DNA from: Candidatus Atribacteria bacterium
GTDB lineage: Bacteria > Atribacterota > JS1 > SB-45 > 34-128
Direction: 5' to 3'
DNA length: 64,000 bases
Assembly: GCA_003451675.1 (NCBI GenBank)
Contig: DMCY01000093.1
Coordinates: 4,203 to 68,202, forward strand
The translations under genes were made by a program, and so were the position numbers. Shown here in pieces: positions 7,236 to 17,198 of this stretch; position 1 is the stretch's first letter, and each line of letters starts with the position of its first letter. The notes below the pieces were generated by a model. It ran no database searches and was not told where the DNA came from. It saw nothing but the letters and a program-made list of their open reading frames with translations.

Positions 7236-9040
7236 TCCCTCCCCTCCTTAATCAAGACATAATAGAGAGAATAAGCCAGATACCCACATCCGGAAGCAAA
7301 CCCGACTCCGGTCTTAGCTTCTCCTGAATCTTTATCAAAACTCTCCGCAAGAAGACCATAGTCCATATTCGCTTCTTTTAACCATTTCAGTGCCGCATTT
7401 GATAATAATGGATTTAGAATACTCCCGCATAGCCCCAGCCCTGAAGGGGTATTAGGATGGTGATCACAGGCCAATTCATTTATCCTGGCATTTTTAAAGT
7501 AATAAGGGTATTGAGAAGAATAATAATAATCTATAGTATTTTTAAATATGGGATCATCTTTATTTACAAATCTATAAAAACAAAGAGTGCCTAAACTCCC
7601 GGGAGGGTCATTATATAATCTGAAATTTTCCTTCCCATCAGTAGACCATAAAAATATTTTCTTCCCTTCTATTTCCTTAACTAAATATTTATAGATCCCT
7701 TTATGGATGTTTTCTATTTTTTGATTTATAAGCTGTGCCTTTTTTATCTCCCCTTTTTTTAATAAAATATCTCTCAAATTCTGCAACCCTCGCCATAGAA
7801 TAACATTATCAATAGTAACCAGGGGATAATCTGACGGGTCATCAGAAGGGAGTAAGAAAGTTTTATATAGACCGGTTCGGGGGTCATACTCTCTTTCTAC
7901 CCGTTCAAATACTTCTTCCAGAGCTCTTATTAACATCTCATCAAAAAGATGGTCTTCCAGGTTATCTAAAAGAATAAAATAACTGGCTGCTTCATCCAGC
8001 TCAAAACCCGGATACAAAACGGTACCATCAATATAATAGGCATGATCCCCGGGATTTTTGCTGTGCAGAAGAATCATTTCTCTTGCCAAATGTTGATATA
8101 ATTGAGGACAAACCAATTTGATAGCAGGAAGAGACCATAAAAAACAATCTCTTTCCCAAAATGCTCCGGAAACATAATAGCGGGGACTTCTCGAAGTTAA
8201 TGCCAGATATCTATCGCTCTCCATATCTTTGGCTATAGAGTAAAAATAATTAAAAAATAGATTTTCATTTAACCTGGTTTCTAATGCAGGGTCTTTAGGA
8301 TAGGGAATGGTTTTTTTCTTCAACCAATCCAGAAATTCATTGTAGATTCCGCTACACCCTTTTCTTTTCAAGTGAATAAGAGTAGCAGAAGCACCATCTG
8401 GGTCATAATTTACAGCTATATAAAAGCAATTTTTATTTTGGCAGGATATCTTTAAATTTAAGGTTTGTTTTCCTTTAAAGTCATCAACTTCGAAATCTTT
8501 ATCTCCGCCAAAGGCTAAGGCCAGCGAAACTTTTGAAGAAAAAATATTAGCTACCGGATTGCCCAGCCATTTATCTCTTTTTATTATCTTTTTAGTGTCT
8601 ATCTTGTGAGAATCGAATCGTAATAAACATACATCTTTTACATCAAAAAATAAAGAAATATCAATTTCTTCTGAACTTTCAAAGCTATAAATTAGCCCCT
8701 TTTCCTTAAGATCGGTAAATATTCTTCCGGTTACTCTTATCCCGCCTTTTAAAAAGTAGTCTAAACGGGGTAGATAATACTGCTCTTTAGAGACATTTAT
8801 CTTTTCTATTTCAATTTCTTTTCCTTCTTTGTAAAAATGTGGCGTAAATAAATTTGCTTCTCCTTGTAATTCTACCAAAGCTTTATTAGAAAGAGATACC
8901 ACATTTATATTTTTGATAGCACCATTTTGGCAATCAATGATAGGTATGCTCAGGTAATGATTCCCGGCATACAAAACTCGCTCATTCTTTACTATTTCTT
9001 TAGGCCTGGTAATAATCCTATTCATATCCTTCTTGTTCAA
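7232..9040 (-). CDS. Six-hairpin (alpha/alpha-6 barrel) glycosidase-like protein
   Basis: 602 residues. The N-terminal half is beta-rich, the C-terminal half is an all-helical toroid with the GH125/GH63/glycogen-debranching-like signature SGAFWERDCFLWSLPAI (around residue 293) and a later DEAASYFILLDNL block. These acidic positions are the usual catalytic area of inverting clan-GH-L-type enzymes. No signal peptide is seen, so it acts in the cytoplasm on an imported sugar. It is first in the tightly overlapping operon with the two nitrilase-like proteins and the GPH symporter. The family is assigned by motif only; substrate unknown. Confidence 0.65.
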   Translation of the reverse strand: MNKKDMNRIITRPKEIVKNERVLYAGNHYLSIPIIDCQNGAIKNINVVSLSNKALVELQGEANLFTPHFYKEGKEIEIEKINVSKEQYYLPRLDYFLKGGIRVTGRIFTDLKEKGLIYSFESSEEIDISLFFDVKDVCLLRFDSHKIDTKKIIKRDKWLGNPVANIFSSKVSLALAFGGDKDFEVDDFKGKQTLNLKISCQNKNCFYIAVNYDPDGASATLIHLKRKGCSGIYNEFLDWLKKKTIPYPKDPALETRLNENLFFNYFYSIAKDMESDRYLALTSRSPRYYVSGAFWERDCFLWSLPAIKLVCPQLYQHLAREMILLHSKNPGDHAYYIDGTVLYPGFELDEAASYFILLDNLEDHLFDEMLIRALEEVFERVEREYDPRTGLYKTFLLPSDDPSDYPLVTIDNVILWRGLQNLRDILLKKGEIKKAQLINQKIENIHKGIYKYLVKEIEGKKIFLWSTDGKENFRLYNDPPGSLGTLCFYRFVNKDDPIFKNTIDYYYSSQYPYYFKNARINELACDHHPNTPSGLGLCGSILNPLLSNAALKWLKEANMDYGLLAESFDKDSGEAKTGVGFASGCGYLAYSLYYVLIKEGRE

Positions 9041-9154
9041 TTTAAATTCCTTTTATATTCTGGTTCCTCAATAGCTGAAGCAGTCCCTTAAATTTCTCAT
9101 AATATAAACATTCTACATTCCCCACTAATTATCCTTCTTTTTTATCTCAAAAAC

Positions 9155-9182
9155 TAAAAAATCCGAATATTAATTCGGATTA
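9155..9182 (-). terminator. Rho-independent terminator after nagB
   Basis: On the minus strand, AATCCGAAT-TAAT-ATTCGGATT is followed by TTTTAGTTTTT. It lies about 100 bases past the nagB stop and ends the long minus-strand salvage transcript before the glycosidase gene. Confidence 0.75.
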
Positions 9183-9278
9183 TCAATAAAACGATCTATA
9201 AATATAGGAATAGGAAATATTTGGAAATGTCAACAAGGAGAGGCTGTATTTATATATTTATAATATTACTACTATCAA

Positions 9279-10040
9279 TCATATCTTTTCTGGATAGGAA
9301 AGCGAATTAGTTACTGTAGAAGATGGATAAATCTTTTTATCCACTATCAAAATCACATCATTATGGACTTGTAATAATGAAGCGGGGACTTCAGTAGCAA
9401 TATGTCCCGATGTAACTTTTAGAATTGGTTTTTTCTTCTCTGCCCCCCAGGCCATAAGAATAATTTTTTTTGATCTCATTATCGTTGCCATTCCCATAGT
9501 TATTGCTTTCTTGGGAACTTTATCTAAACTTTCGAAAAATCGGGAATTTGCTGTAATTGTATCATCAGAAAGTTGTATGACATGAGTTTTCGCTTCTAAA
9601 TTAATATCAGGTTCATTAAACCCTACATGACCATTTATCCCAATTCCAAGAATTTGTAAATCAATTCCTCCGACTTTCTCGATTTCTTCTTCGTAATTCA
9701 GACATTCCTGAACAGGATCTTTGGCATCACCTTTAGGTATATGGATGTTCTTTTCTTCAATGTTTACATAGTTAAAAAAATTCTCGTGCATATAGTAGTG
9801 ATAACTTTGTGGATGATCAGGAGATATTCCTAAATATTCATCAAGATTAAATGTTATCACCTGCGATAAATCTAAATCGCCCTCTTTATGCATTTTGACT
9901 AACTCTCTATACATCCCTTCGGGCGTACTTCCGGTAGCAAGACCTAACACAGTGTTCGGTTTATCTTTAATCTGCTTTGCAACCATTTTAGCTGCTAATT
10001 TACTCATCTCATCATATGAACTTATTGGTTTAATTTCCAT
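9279..10040 (-). CDS. nagB: Glucosamine-6-phosphate deaminase
   Basis: 253 residues, normal length for the short NagB form. Motifs seen: GLATGSTPEGMYRELV phosphate loop near 33-48, FNLDEYLGI with the catalytic Asp, and GIGINGHVGFNEP with the active histidine. It converts glucosamine-6-phosphate to fructose-6-phosphate and ammonia, the last step in feeding amino sugars into glycolysis. Its start overlaps the 3' end of nagA by 11 bases. It is the last gene of the salvage cluster, before a strong terminator. Confidence 0.96.
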   Translation of the reverse strand: MEIKPISSYDEMSKLAAKMVAKQIKDKPNTVLGLATGSTPEGMYRELVKMHKEGDLDLSQVITFNLDEYLGISPDHPQSYHYYMHENFFNYVNIEEKNIHIPKGDAKDPVQECLNYEEEIEKVGGIDLQILGIGINGHVGFNEPDINLEAKTHVIQLSDDTITANSRFFESLDKVPKKAITMGMATIMRSKKIILMAWGAEKKKPILKVTSGHIATEVPASLLQVHNDVILIVDKKIYPSSTVTNSLSYPEKI

Positions 10041-11205
10041 AATCTTTACTATAAATTACCTTTCCTTTTTTAATTGTATAAATAACATTAAAATTATCAT
10101 CTAAAACGACAATATCTGCCCGTTTACCAGGAGTCAAAGAGCCTCTGTATTTATCCAAACCTAAAAGTTGAGCAGGATTTAGTGAGGCCATTCTGATTGA
10201 TTTTTCTATACTTATACTCATTTTTTCTACCATATTTTTAACTGCCCTATTCATTGTTAAAGTACCCCCGGCCAGATTTCCAGACTCAAGGCGGGCTTCA
10301 CTATTTTTAACTATAACCTTCAAGCCTCCAAGGTCATATGTCCCATCCTGCAAACCAGCTGCTCTCATAGCATCTGTTATGAGAATTATTTTATCTACAC
10401 CCTTTGCCTTAACGAGTAAATTAACAATTGCCGGATGGACATGAATACAATCTGCAATTATCTCCGCAAATAGATTTTTTTCGGTTAGAATTGCTCCAAC
10501 AGTTCCCGGTTCTCTGTGATGAATTCCTTTCATCTGATTAAATATGTGGGAGGATGATTTTAATCCAAGTCTAATAGCAGAAATTATAGTTTCATAATCT
10601 GCAAAACTGTGTCCTGCAGAGGGAATAACTCCATTGTCATTAAGAAAAGATGTAAATTTAAAACCTGTATCCAGTTCGGGTGCATAAGTTACAATTTTTA
10701 TTAATCCACCTGATTCTTTAATAAATTTCTTCATTACTTCTACAGATGGAGGTATTATTAAATCTTCCCTTTGGGCACCTTTTTGCATTGTATTAATAAA
10801 GGGGCCTTCCAGATGGACTCCAAGTATTTCAGCACCTTCTTTCGGAGACTGCTTACTATACTCGCAAATATTATTAAGGGCTTTGAAGGTGTCTTTTATT
10901 GAAGATGTAACCGTTGTGACTAAAAAACCTGTACAGCCATTTTTTGCTTTAAATTTACTAATCTCCTTTAATGCCTCATATGTTGAATCCATGGTATCAT
11001 ATCCATTACCGCCATGACAGTGAATATCTATAAACCCTGGAACAATATATTCGCCTTTATAAATATTGTCATATGAAGTTAAATCTCTGCTCTCTCCCTC
11101 TCCAACATATTCAATTACACCATCATTAATTACAATAATACCGTTCTCTATTATTTTTAAGGGCGTTATAATTTTATTACCTAAAATAATCTTTTGTTTT
11201 TTCAA
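10030..11205 (-). CDS. nagA: N-acetylglucosamine-6-phosphate deacetylase
   Basis: 391 residues of the amidohydrolase superfamily. The metal motif HCHGGNGYDT lies near residue 62, HLEGPF in the middle, then GHSFADY, HIFNQMKGIHHREPG and the catalytic Asp in ITDAMRAAG. It removes acetate from GlcNAc-6-phosphate, the product of MurQ encoded upstream. It lies 26 bases downstream of the FAD dehydrogenase gene and overlaps nagB. Length and motifs are those of a standard active NagA. Confidence 0.96.
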   Translation of the reverse strand: MKKQKIILGNKIITPLKIIENGIIVINDGVIEYVGEGESRDLTSYDNIYKGEYIVPGFIDIHCHGGNGYDTMDSTYEALKEISKFKAKNGCTGFLVTTVTSSIKDTFKALNNICEYSKQSPKEGAEILGVHLEGPFINTMQKGAQREDLIIPPSVEVMKKFIKESGGLIKIVTYAPELDTGFKFTSFLNDNGVIPSAGHSFADYETIISAIRLGLKSSSHIFNQMKGIHHREPGTVGAILTEKNLFAEIIADCIHVHPAIVNLLVKAKGVDKIILITDAMRAAGLQDGTYDLGGLKVIVKNSEARLESGNLAGGTLTMNRAVKNMVEKMSISIEKSIRMASLNPAQLLGLDKYRGSLTPGKRADIVVLDDNFNVIYTIKKGKVIYSKDYGN

Positions 11206-11231
11206 CTTTAATTTTACCTCGTGATATTTTT

Positions 11232-12644
11232 TTAGAATAGTTTTCCGGGATTTAAAATTAAGTTGGGATCAAGGGCTTTTTTGATATTTTTCATCATTTC
11301 AATCTGTGCCGGCTCTAATGCCATTGACATATACGTATTACGTTTACTTCCTATGCCATGTTCACCGCTAATTGTCCCTCCAAGTTCAATTGCTGCTTTA
11401 TATAACTCCGGAAGTAATGCATTTAACTTTTCATACCACTCATTCATTAAAAATTTTGGATTTTTTATAGGGGTGGGATGCAAATTCCCATCGCCCGCAT
11501 GACCATAGCATGGAATAGGTACATCATATTTCTCTGAAAGCTCTTTTATCTTTGTCATAAATTTTGGTATTTCTGATATAGGAACTACAATATCTTCTAT
11601 GCTTTGGTGGGGGCTTATAAGTTTCCAGGCCTCTGCGATATTTTGTCTTATCTTCCATATCCTCTCTGATGTAGTAGCATTATCTGCAACATAAACTTCA
11701 ATTGCTCCATTTTCCGTACATAAATTTCCTATTATTTCATATTGTCCTTCCAATTCCTTTTTACTGTTACCATCAAGTTCTATCAAAAGCATTGCACCTG
11801 CTTTTTCAAAAGGTATTTTCTCATTTAGGTATTCACAAGATGTCTTAAATGATAATTCATCCATAAATTCTATTGAGGTAGGTATAATTCTACCAAAGGT
11901 CATTATCTTTGGTACAAGCTTAATTGCACTTTCTATGTCTTTAAATAAAACAAGTAAGTTTACATTCGCTTGTGGAAGAGGTATTAGTTTTATATATATT
12001 TTTGTAAATATTCCAAGAGTACCTTCAGAACCTACCATAAGATGTATGAGATCATACCCCGTTACATCTTTCATTCTCTTGCCGCCGAGATGTACAATTT
12101 CACCCGTAGGTGTCACTACTTCAAGGCCATATATATATCTCCCTGTCACACCGTACTTAACAGCCCTTCCGCCTCCGGCATTTTCTGCAACATTCCCGCC
12201 TATATAACATGTCTCAACACTCATAGGATACCCTGCATAAAAAAGTCCATCATCTTTTACAAGATTATTTATATCATTCGTGACAACACCCGGTTCCACA
12301 ACAGCTATAAAATTTTTCTTATCTATTTCGATAATTCTATTCATCTTTTCAACAGATAACACAATACCGCCATTTACAGGTATTGCCCCACCTGATAGAC
12401 CGCTTCCTGCCCCTCTCGGAGTTACCGGTATTTTATATTTATTGGCAAGCTTCATAATTTTTGATATTTCTTTTGCAGTAGATGGTTTTACTACCACTTC
12501 GGGCATATGAGCATAAGATTTTTCTGCAACCTCATCATGGGAATACTGTTCCATAGCCTCAATATCATCATAAATTACATTTTTAGCACCCAATATCTTA
12601 ATAAGTTCATCAATAATTTCGGAAGTAACTTTCTTGTATATCAT
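11232..12644 (-). CDS. FAD-linked D-2-hydroxyacid (probable D-lactate) dehydrogenase, GlcD type
   Basis: 470 residues. The N-terminal FAD_binding_4 domain contains TPRGAGSGLSGGAIP (about 76-90). The C-terminal FAD-oxidase domain has PCYGHAGDGNLHP, GGTISGEHGIG and an NPGKLF end. The start codon overlaps the etfA stop by four bases, so it is the partner dehydrogenase of this EtfAB pair. The order etfB-etfA-dehydrogenase equals the lct operon of acetogens, where the complex drives lactate oxidation with NAD+ by electron confurcation with ferredoxin. Sitting between murQ/anmK and nagA, the likely substrate is D-lactate cut from N-acetylmuramate; that is inference. Confidence 0.88.
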   Translation of the reverse strand: MIYKKVTSEIIDELIKILGAKNVIYDDIEAMEQYSHDEVAEKSYAHMPEVVVKPSTAKEISKIMKLANKYKIPVTPRGAGSGLSGGAIPVNGGIVLSVEKMNRIIEIDKKNFIAVVEPGVVTNDINNLVKDDGLFYAGYPMSVETCYIGGNVAENAGGGRAVKYGVTGRYIYGLEVVTPTGEIVHLGGKRMKDVTGYDLIHLMVGSEGTLGIFTKIYIKLIPLPQANVNLLVLFKDIESAIKLVPKIMTFGRIIPTSIEFMDELSFKTSCEYLNEKIPFEKAGAMLLIELDGNSKKELEGQYEIIGNLCTENGAIEVYVADNATTSERIWKIRQNIAEAWKLISPHQSIEDIVVPISEIPKFMTKIKELSEKYDVPIPCYGHAGDGNLHPTPIKNPKFLMNEWYEKLNALLPELYKAAIELGGTISGEHGIGSKRNTYMSMALEPAQIEMMKNIKKALDPNLILNPGKLF

Positions 12645-13648
12645 TTTTGAGCCTCTTTTGCCTTGTATTCTTTAAGTCTTTCAATTAAAAGTGGAACTAC
12701 CTCGTGTAAATCACCTACAATACCAAGATCTGCAAGTTTAAATATCTGTGCATCAGGTTCTTTATTGATGGCAATAATATTTTCCGATGTTTGCATCCCT
12801 GCGATATGCTGAACAGACCCGGATATACCGTTAGCAATATATAATGAGGGTGAAATAGTCTTACCGCTTAACCCTATCTGGTGGGGATATGTTTTCCAAC
12901 CTCTATCAACAACATCACGGGATGCACCGACCGCACCACCTAAGATCTCAGCCAATTCATCTATCATCTTAAATTTTTCTTTTTTCCCAATACCTCTGCC
13001 AGCAGACACAACTACTTTTGCATCCTGCACAGCGACCTGTTGAGATTCATCTTTTATAAATTTTATAAATTTTGCTCTCGATTTAAAAATCTCATCACTA
13101 TATTTTTTATATATTACTTCTCCTTTTCTGTTTTTATCAGGAAGAGCCGATTTCGTTGAATGCGGTCTTACTGTTGCCATCTGCGGTTTTGTATTTGGCG
13201 TTTTTATTGTTGCAAGAATATTTCCGCCTATTGCCGGTCGTGTTTGCAAAAGATTGTTTGTGCTCTCCTCTATATCAAGAACAGTACAATCCGCTGTAAG
13301 CCCCGTCTTTTTCTTAATTGCAATATAGGGCATTAGTGTCCTGCCCAATGTTGTAGCTGCGGCTATAAATATATGCGGATTATATTCATCTAAAAGTGAA
13401 ACTAAAATTCTTGCATATGGTTCAACGAGAAAATTTTCCAAATGTTTATTATCAACAACGAATACTTTATCTGCACCTCTTGAAATTAGTTCATCTATAT
13501 CCTCTTTTTTTATATTATAACCCAATATTACTGAAGTAAGCAGAGAATTTAACTTTTCTGTAAGCTTTTTCCCCCTGTTTAATAGTTCAAACGAAACTTC
13601 GCTTAATACGCCATGCCTTTGCTCTGCAAATGTCCACACTTCAGCCAT
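12641..13648 (-). CDS. etfA: Electron transfer flavoprotein alpha subunit
   Basis: About 335 residues. The open frame begins seven codons earlier, but an AGGAGG box lies inside that extension, 6-7 nt before the ATG at 13648 (MAEVWTFAEQ), so I use that start. The C-terminal FAD domain shows VVSAGRGIG, GGAVGASRDVVD, LYIANGISGSVQHIAGM and ADLGIVGDLHEVVP, the normal EtfA signatures. It lacks the N-terminal ferredoxin domain present in the LctC subunit of acetogens. Together with EtfB it passes electrons between the GlcD-like dehydrogenase and NAD+/ferredoxin. Confidence 0.93.
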   Translation of the reverse strand: MAEVWTFAEQRHGVLSEVSFELLNRGKKLTEKLNSLLTSVILGYNIKKEDIDELISRGADKVFVVDNKHLENFLVEPYARILVSLLDEYNPHIFIAAATTLGRTLMPYIAIKKKTGLTADCTVLDIEESTNNLLQTRPAIGGNILATIKTPNTKPQMATVRPHSTKSALPDKNRKGEVIYKKYSDEIFKSRAKFIKFIKDESQQVAVQDAKVVVSAGRGIGKKEKFKMIDELAEILGGAVGASRDVVDRGWKTYPHQIGLSGKTISPSLYIANGISGSVQHIAGMQTSENIIAINKEPDAQIFKLADLGIVGDLHEVVPLLIERLKEYKAKEAQK

Positions 13649-13665
13649 CTTTATCCTCCTCATAT

Positions 13666-14463
13666 TCATATCAATTCTTTTAAAATAAGATAATTCACTA
13701 TTTTATCTATTGCTTTTTCTAAATCATCTTCATCTTTGGCTATAAATTTTTCGCCTTCTCTTGATATCTTTTGAGCAAATATTTTAACTACCCTTGTAGG
13801 AGATCCTTTAAGGCCCAAACATTCATCTTGCGCATCAATATTTTCAGGTCCCCATATAGGTATTTTTATTTCCTTTGCCTTTAGCTTGCCTTTCAGAGTC
13901 GGCAATCTTGGATTATTTATTTCTTTTACAACTGTCACCACAGTCGGTAATTTTATATCTAAAAGTTCATAGCCTTCCTCTACAAGCCTTTTTACCTGAA
14001 TCAAATCTTTTTCCAATCTGGCTATTTCACTTGTAAATGTAGATAATGGCAAATTAAGAAATGATGCTATACCCGGACCCACTTGTGCTGTATCACCATC
14101 TGTAGCTCTTTCGCCACACAATATAAGATCAAAATTCCCCATCTTGTTTATGCATTGTGATAACACATAAGAGGTAACCCAGGTATCAGATCCAGCAAAT
14201 TTCCTATTCGATAGAAGTATTCCATTATCACACCCCATCGCAATTGCTTCTTTTATGGCCTCAATAGCTTTACCGGGGCCCATAGATATAACAGTAACTT
14301 CGCCGCAGAATTGTTCTTTTAGTCTTATTGCTTCTTCGATAGCATATAAATCAAGAGGATTTATAATACTTTCAACCCCTTCTCTAATCATCGTCCCTGT
14401 TTCTTCGTCCATTTTTACATTACTCGTTTCAGGTACTTGTTTTATCGGTACAATAATCTTCAT
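13666..14463 (-). CDS. etfB: Electron transfer flavoprotein beta subunit
   Basis: 265 residues, starting MKIIVPIKQVPETSNVKMD. The segment CGERATDGDTAQVGPGIASF near residue 116-135 is the nucleotide/FAD-binding loop and resembles the version found in bifurcating ETFs rather than the AMP-binding mitochondrial type; a motif-based comparison would be needed to confirm. It is upstream of and nearly contiguous with etfA and glcD. The complex is soluble and cytoplasmic. No separate ferredoxin gene is adjacent. Confidence 0.93.
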   Translation of the reverse strand: MKIIVPIKQVPETSNVKMDEETGTMIREGVESIINPLDLYAIEEAIRLKEQFCGEVTVISMGPGKAIEAIKEAIAMGCDNGILLSNRKFAGSDTWVTSYVLSQCINKMGNFDLILCGERATDGDTAQVGPGIASFLNLPLSTFTSEIARLEKDLIQVKRLVEEGYELLDIKLPTVVTVVKEINNPRLPTLKGKLKAKEIKIPIWGPENIDAQDECLGLKGSPTRVVKIFAQKISREGEKFIAKDEDDLEKAIDKIVNYLILKELI

Positions 14464-14534
14464 TTACTATATTTTCTCCCTCAAATAAAATTAACTGATT
14501 TTCCGAGCTTTAGATATTTATTTTATAAACATCC

Positions 14535-15722
14535 TCACCATTTTAAATGATTATAAAAATTTCTACCTGGTGTAATATCGCCTAAAACAACATGTTTTTT
14601 AGCTTTGGTAACCCGGGGAACATTGTTGGCTATTCCTTTCATAGTTTGATAAGCCAGAACTGCAAAAGCAATTGCTTCTTTAGCCTCACTGGAAAATCCC
14701 AACTCTTCCTGAGTTAAAACATTTATCTGCCTATTAGTAAGTAGTTTATTACAGTAATTTTTAATCATTTCCAACAGAGTCAAATTAAAACTTCCTCCCC
14801 CGCCGATAATAATTTGATCAATCTTACCTTTAATAAATCTTCGATAAGAATCAACTATTGAATAAGCTGTAAACGCAGTAGCAGTAGCAAGAATATCAGC
14901 TGCGCTTAATCCTATTTTTTGCCCTTGGGAAATAATTTCTCTGGCATATAAAAGACCAAAAACTTCTCGGCCGGTTGTCTTAGGAGCCTTTTGGCAAATA
15001 AAAGGATGTTTCATCAACTCTTCTAAGAATTCTTCAGAAACTTTGCCTTCTTTTGCCCACTTGCCATCCTGATCATGTTTTAACCGACCATTGCTTAATA
15101 CAGAAACTATCCCATCAAGCAACATATTCCCCGGACCGGTATCTGTACCTTCAATCTCAGTAAAATTAGCTTTTGCAGGAAGATAAGTATAATTAGCAAT
15201 TCCACCGATATTTTGCAATATTCGAGAATATTTTGAATCACTATATAAAATATAATCAACATAAGGCACTAAAGGGGCTCCTTCTCCACCCCCTGCCACA
15301 TCCCTAATCCGAAAATTGCTTACTGTTGTAATCCCTGTTCTCTCAGTTATTACTCCTCCTGCCCCAATCTGCAAAGTAGAAATAAATTTTTTTTTCCTTA
15401 CATCGTGATAAATTGTTTGCCCATGAGAACCAATTAAATCAACCTCTTCTAAACTTATGCCTGCCTTTTTTACAACCTGCAAAGCTGCATCAGCCAATAA
15501 TTCTCCTAATTTAAAATTCAACCTGCAAATCTTATCAACGGTCCCAAGTTTTTTATCACAGCAATTTAAAATTTCTTCATATACTGCTCGGCTATATTTT
15601 AAAGTGATAAATTCCACTAATTCAACTTCTAAACAATGCTTTTCTCCTATTTTAACTAAAGCTGCATCAATTCCATCCAAGGAAGTACCAGACATTAACC
15701 CAACTACAAGTTTATAGCTCAT
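14535..15722 (-). CDS. anmK: Anhydro-N-acetylmuramic acid kinase
   Basis: About 395 residues. I use the ATG at 15722 (MSYKLVVGLMSGTSLDGID) because a GGAGGTGAG box sits seven nt before it; the frame extends five codons further. The kinase motifs are GLMSGTSLDGID for ATP phosphate binding, GIANYTYL, EGTDTGPGNMLLDG and IIGGGGSFN. It hydrates and phosphorylates 1,6-anhydro-MurNAc to MurNAc-6-phosphate, the substrate of MurQ. Its presence means that cell-wall turnover products made by lytic transglycosylases are being recycled. It lies between the ETF genes and a serine hydrolase of the same pathway. Confidence 0.96.
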   Translation of the reverse strand: MSYKLVVGLMSGTSLDGIDAALVKIGEKHCLEVELVEFITLKYSRAVYEEILNCCDKKLGTVDKICRLNFKLGELLADAALQVVKKAGISLEEVDLIGSHGQTIYHDVRKKKFISTLQIGAGGVITERTGITTVSNFRIRDVAGGGEGAPLVPYVDYILYSDSKYSRILQNIGGIANYTYLPAKANFTEIEGTDTGPGNMLLDGIVSVLSNGRLKHDQDGKWAKEGKVSEEFLEELMKHPFICQKAPKTTGREVFGLLYAREIISQGQKIGLSAADILATATAFTAYSIVDSYRRFIKGKIDQIIIGGGGSFNLTLLEMIKNYCNKLLTNRQINVLTQEELGFSSEAKEAIAFAVLAYQTMKGIANNVPRVTKAKKHVVLGDITPGRNFYNHLKW

Positions 15723-15807
15723 CCTTCTCACCTCCAAAAAAACCGAAATTTATCTATTATTTAAGCCTTTTACGCATACATCTCTCTCTTATTAAATTTG
15801 CCTTATT

Positions 15808-16893
15808 CTAAGAATTACAAAATAAACGTACAACTAAATTATGTAACAAGGGGCGAAATGAAATAATTTTTCTATTCTCTCTTGTTGGATGAACCCGATT
15901 AGTTAATAAGGCCACTCCTATCTTTAATTCGGGATCAATCCAAAGAGATGTCCCTGTAAAACCGGTATGTCCAAAAGCCGCTTCACTAAAAAATACCCCG
16001 CCGGAAGAATGAGAATTTTTAATCAAATCCCACCCCAGGCCTCGGTGATTACCCAAATTAGAAGTCCAATCCTTCCTCATCAACTCTACTGATTTAAAAG
16101 ATAATATCTTGACACCCTTATGCTTCCCATCGTTTAACAACATTTGTAAAAATTTAACCAAATCATCAATTACAGAAAAAAGTCCTGCATGCCCGCTAAC
16201 TCCATCGAAAGAAAATGCATTCTCATCATGCACTTCTCCAATCATCATTCTATCCCGCCACCCACACATCTCAGTGGCAGCATAATCTTTACTTTTAGTA
16301 CAAGGTAAATTTTTTAGAGGATTAAAAACGGTCATCTTCATCCCTAATGGTTGAAAAATATGTCGCTCGGCATATTCGCCCAATCTCTTATCAGTTACTC
16401 GCCAGATCAAATCTCCCAAAAGAATAAAATTCAAATCACTGTATATAACTTTTCCCCCCGTTTTAACTTCTAAAGGACTTTCTAAAACATGTTTAATTTT
16501 TTCTTTATAATTAAGACCTTGATCCCACAGACGAATAATCGCTGGAAATCCTGAGGTATGAGTTAATAGATGAAAAATGCTTATCTCTTTTTTTTCACTG
16601 GGAAGCTCAGGATATAAATGCTTAATATAATCCCAAAGATTGATCTTCCCTTTTTCAATCAATTGCATAACAGCAATGGTGGTAGCCATGACTTTGGTTA
16701 AGGAAGCTAAATCAAAAATGGTGTTCTCTTTCATTTTAATCTTATCTGGCTCCAATTGGGCATAACCAAAACTATCTTGATATAAAACTCTTTTATCATT
16801 CACTACTGTTAAAACAGCACCAGGAAAAACTCCTTTTTTCAAGCCGAACTGAATAAACCGGGCTACTTTTTCTTTTTTATCCTGTTCAATCAT
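15808..16893 (-). CDS. Beta-lactamase-family serine hydrolase, possible muropeptide amidase (AmiE-like)
   Basis: 361 residues, class C beta-lactamase/penicillin-binding fold. The catalytic SxxK is SLTK (S64-K67), the second motif is YSDLN (Y151) and the third is the HTGFTG segment near the C-terminus. No signal peptide is visible, so a cytoplasmic location is likely. In Bacillus subtilis the murQ-murR-murP cluster carries a protein of this family (AmiE) that cuts the peptide from MurNAc. The position here next to anmK supports the same job, acting on peptides imported by the adjacent ABC system. A general esterase cannot be excluded. Confidence 0.75.
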   Translation of the reverse strand: MIEQDKKEKVARFIQFGLKKGVFPGAVLTVVNDKRVLYQDSFGYAQLEPDKIKMKENTIFDLASLTKVMATTIAVMQLIEKGKINLWDYIKHLYPELPSEKKEISIFHLLTHTSGFPAIIRLWDQGLNYKEKIKHVLESPLEVKTGGKVIYSDLNFILLGDLIWRVTDKRLGEYAERHIFQPLGMKMTVFNPLKNLPCTKSKDYAATEMCGWRDRMMIGEVHDENAFSFDGVSGHAGLFSVIDDLVKFLQMLLNDGKHKGVKILSFKSVELMRKDWTSNLGNHRGLGWDLIKNSHSSGGVFFSEAAFGHTGFTGTSLWIDPELKIGVALLTNRVHPTRENRKIISFRPLLHNLVVRLFCNS

Positions 16894-17198
16894 TTCTAAT
16901 TTTCTCCTACAATCTACTTAATTGTTGATTTTCCTGTAATTTTTAATAATTATAAATACTTTTTCGTGCTATTTTTTCTCATATAATATACCAAGAAAGC
17001 AATATATTTTCTAAGATGATAGCAATACATCTGTATCGACAGTCACAATTGGATATTTTATTTCTTTCTTTACCTTATCTGCATATTTTAAGTTTTCTTA
17101 AACCTTTTTTCTATCTTAATCTCAACTTTAATGCCTAACATTAAATAAACCGAATTTCAAAGACTTGAGGATATAAATTAGTGAGTACTACAATATTG
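16894..17198. other. Gap of about 300 bases, no gene seen
   Basis: AT-rich DNA between the permease gene dppC and the serine hydrolase gene. I see no long ORF, clear terminator or riboswitch. It could hold a promoter for the downstream part of the cluster. Confidence 0.4.
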
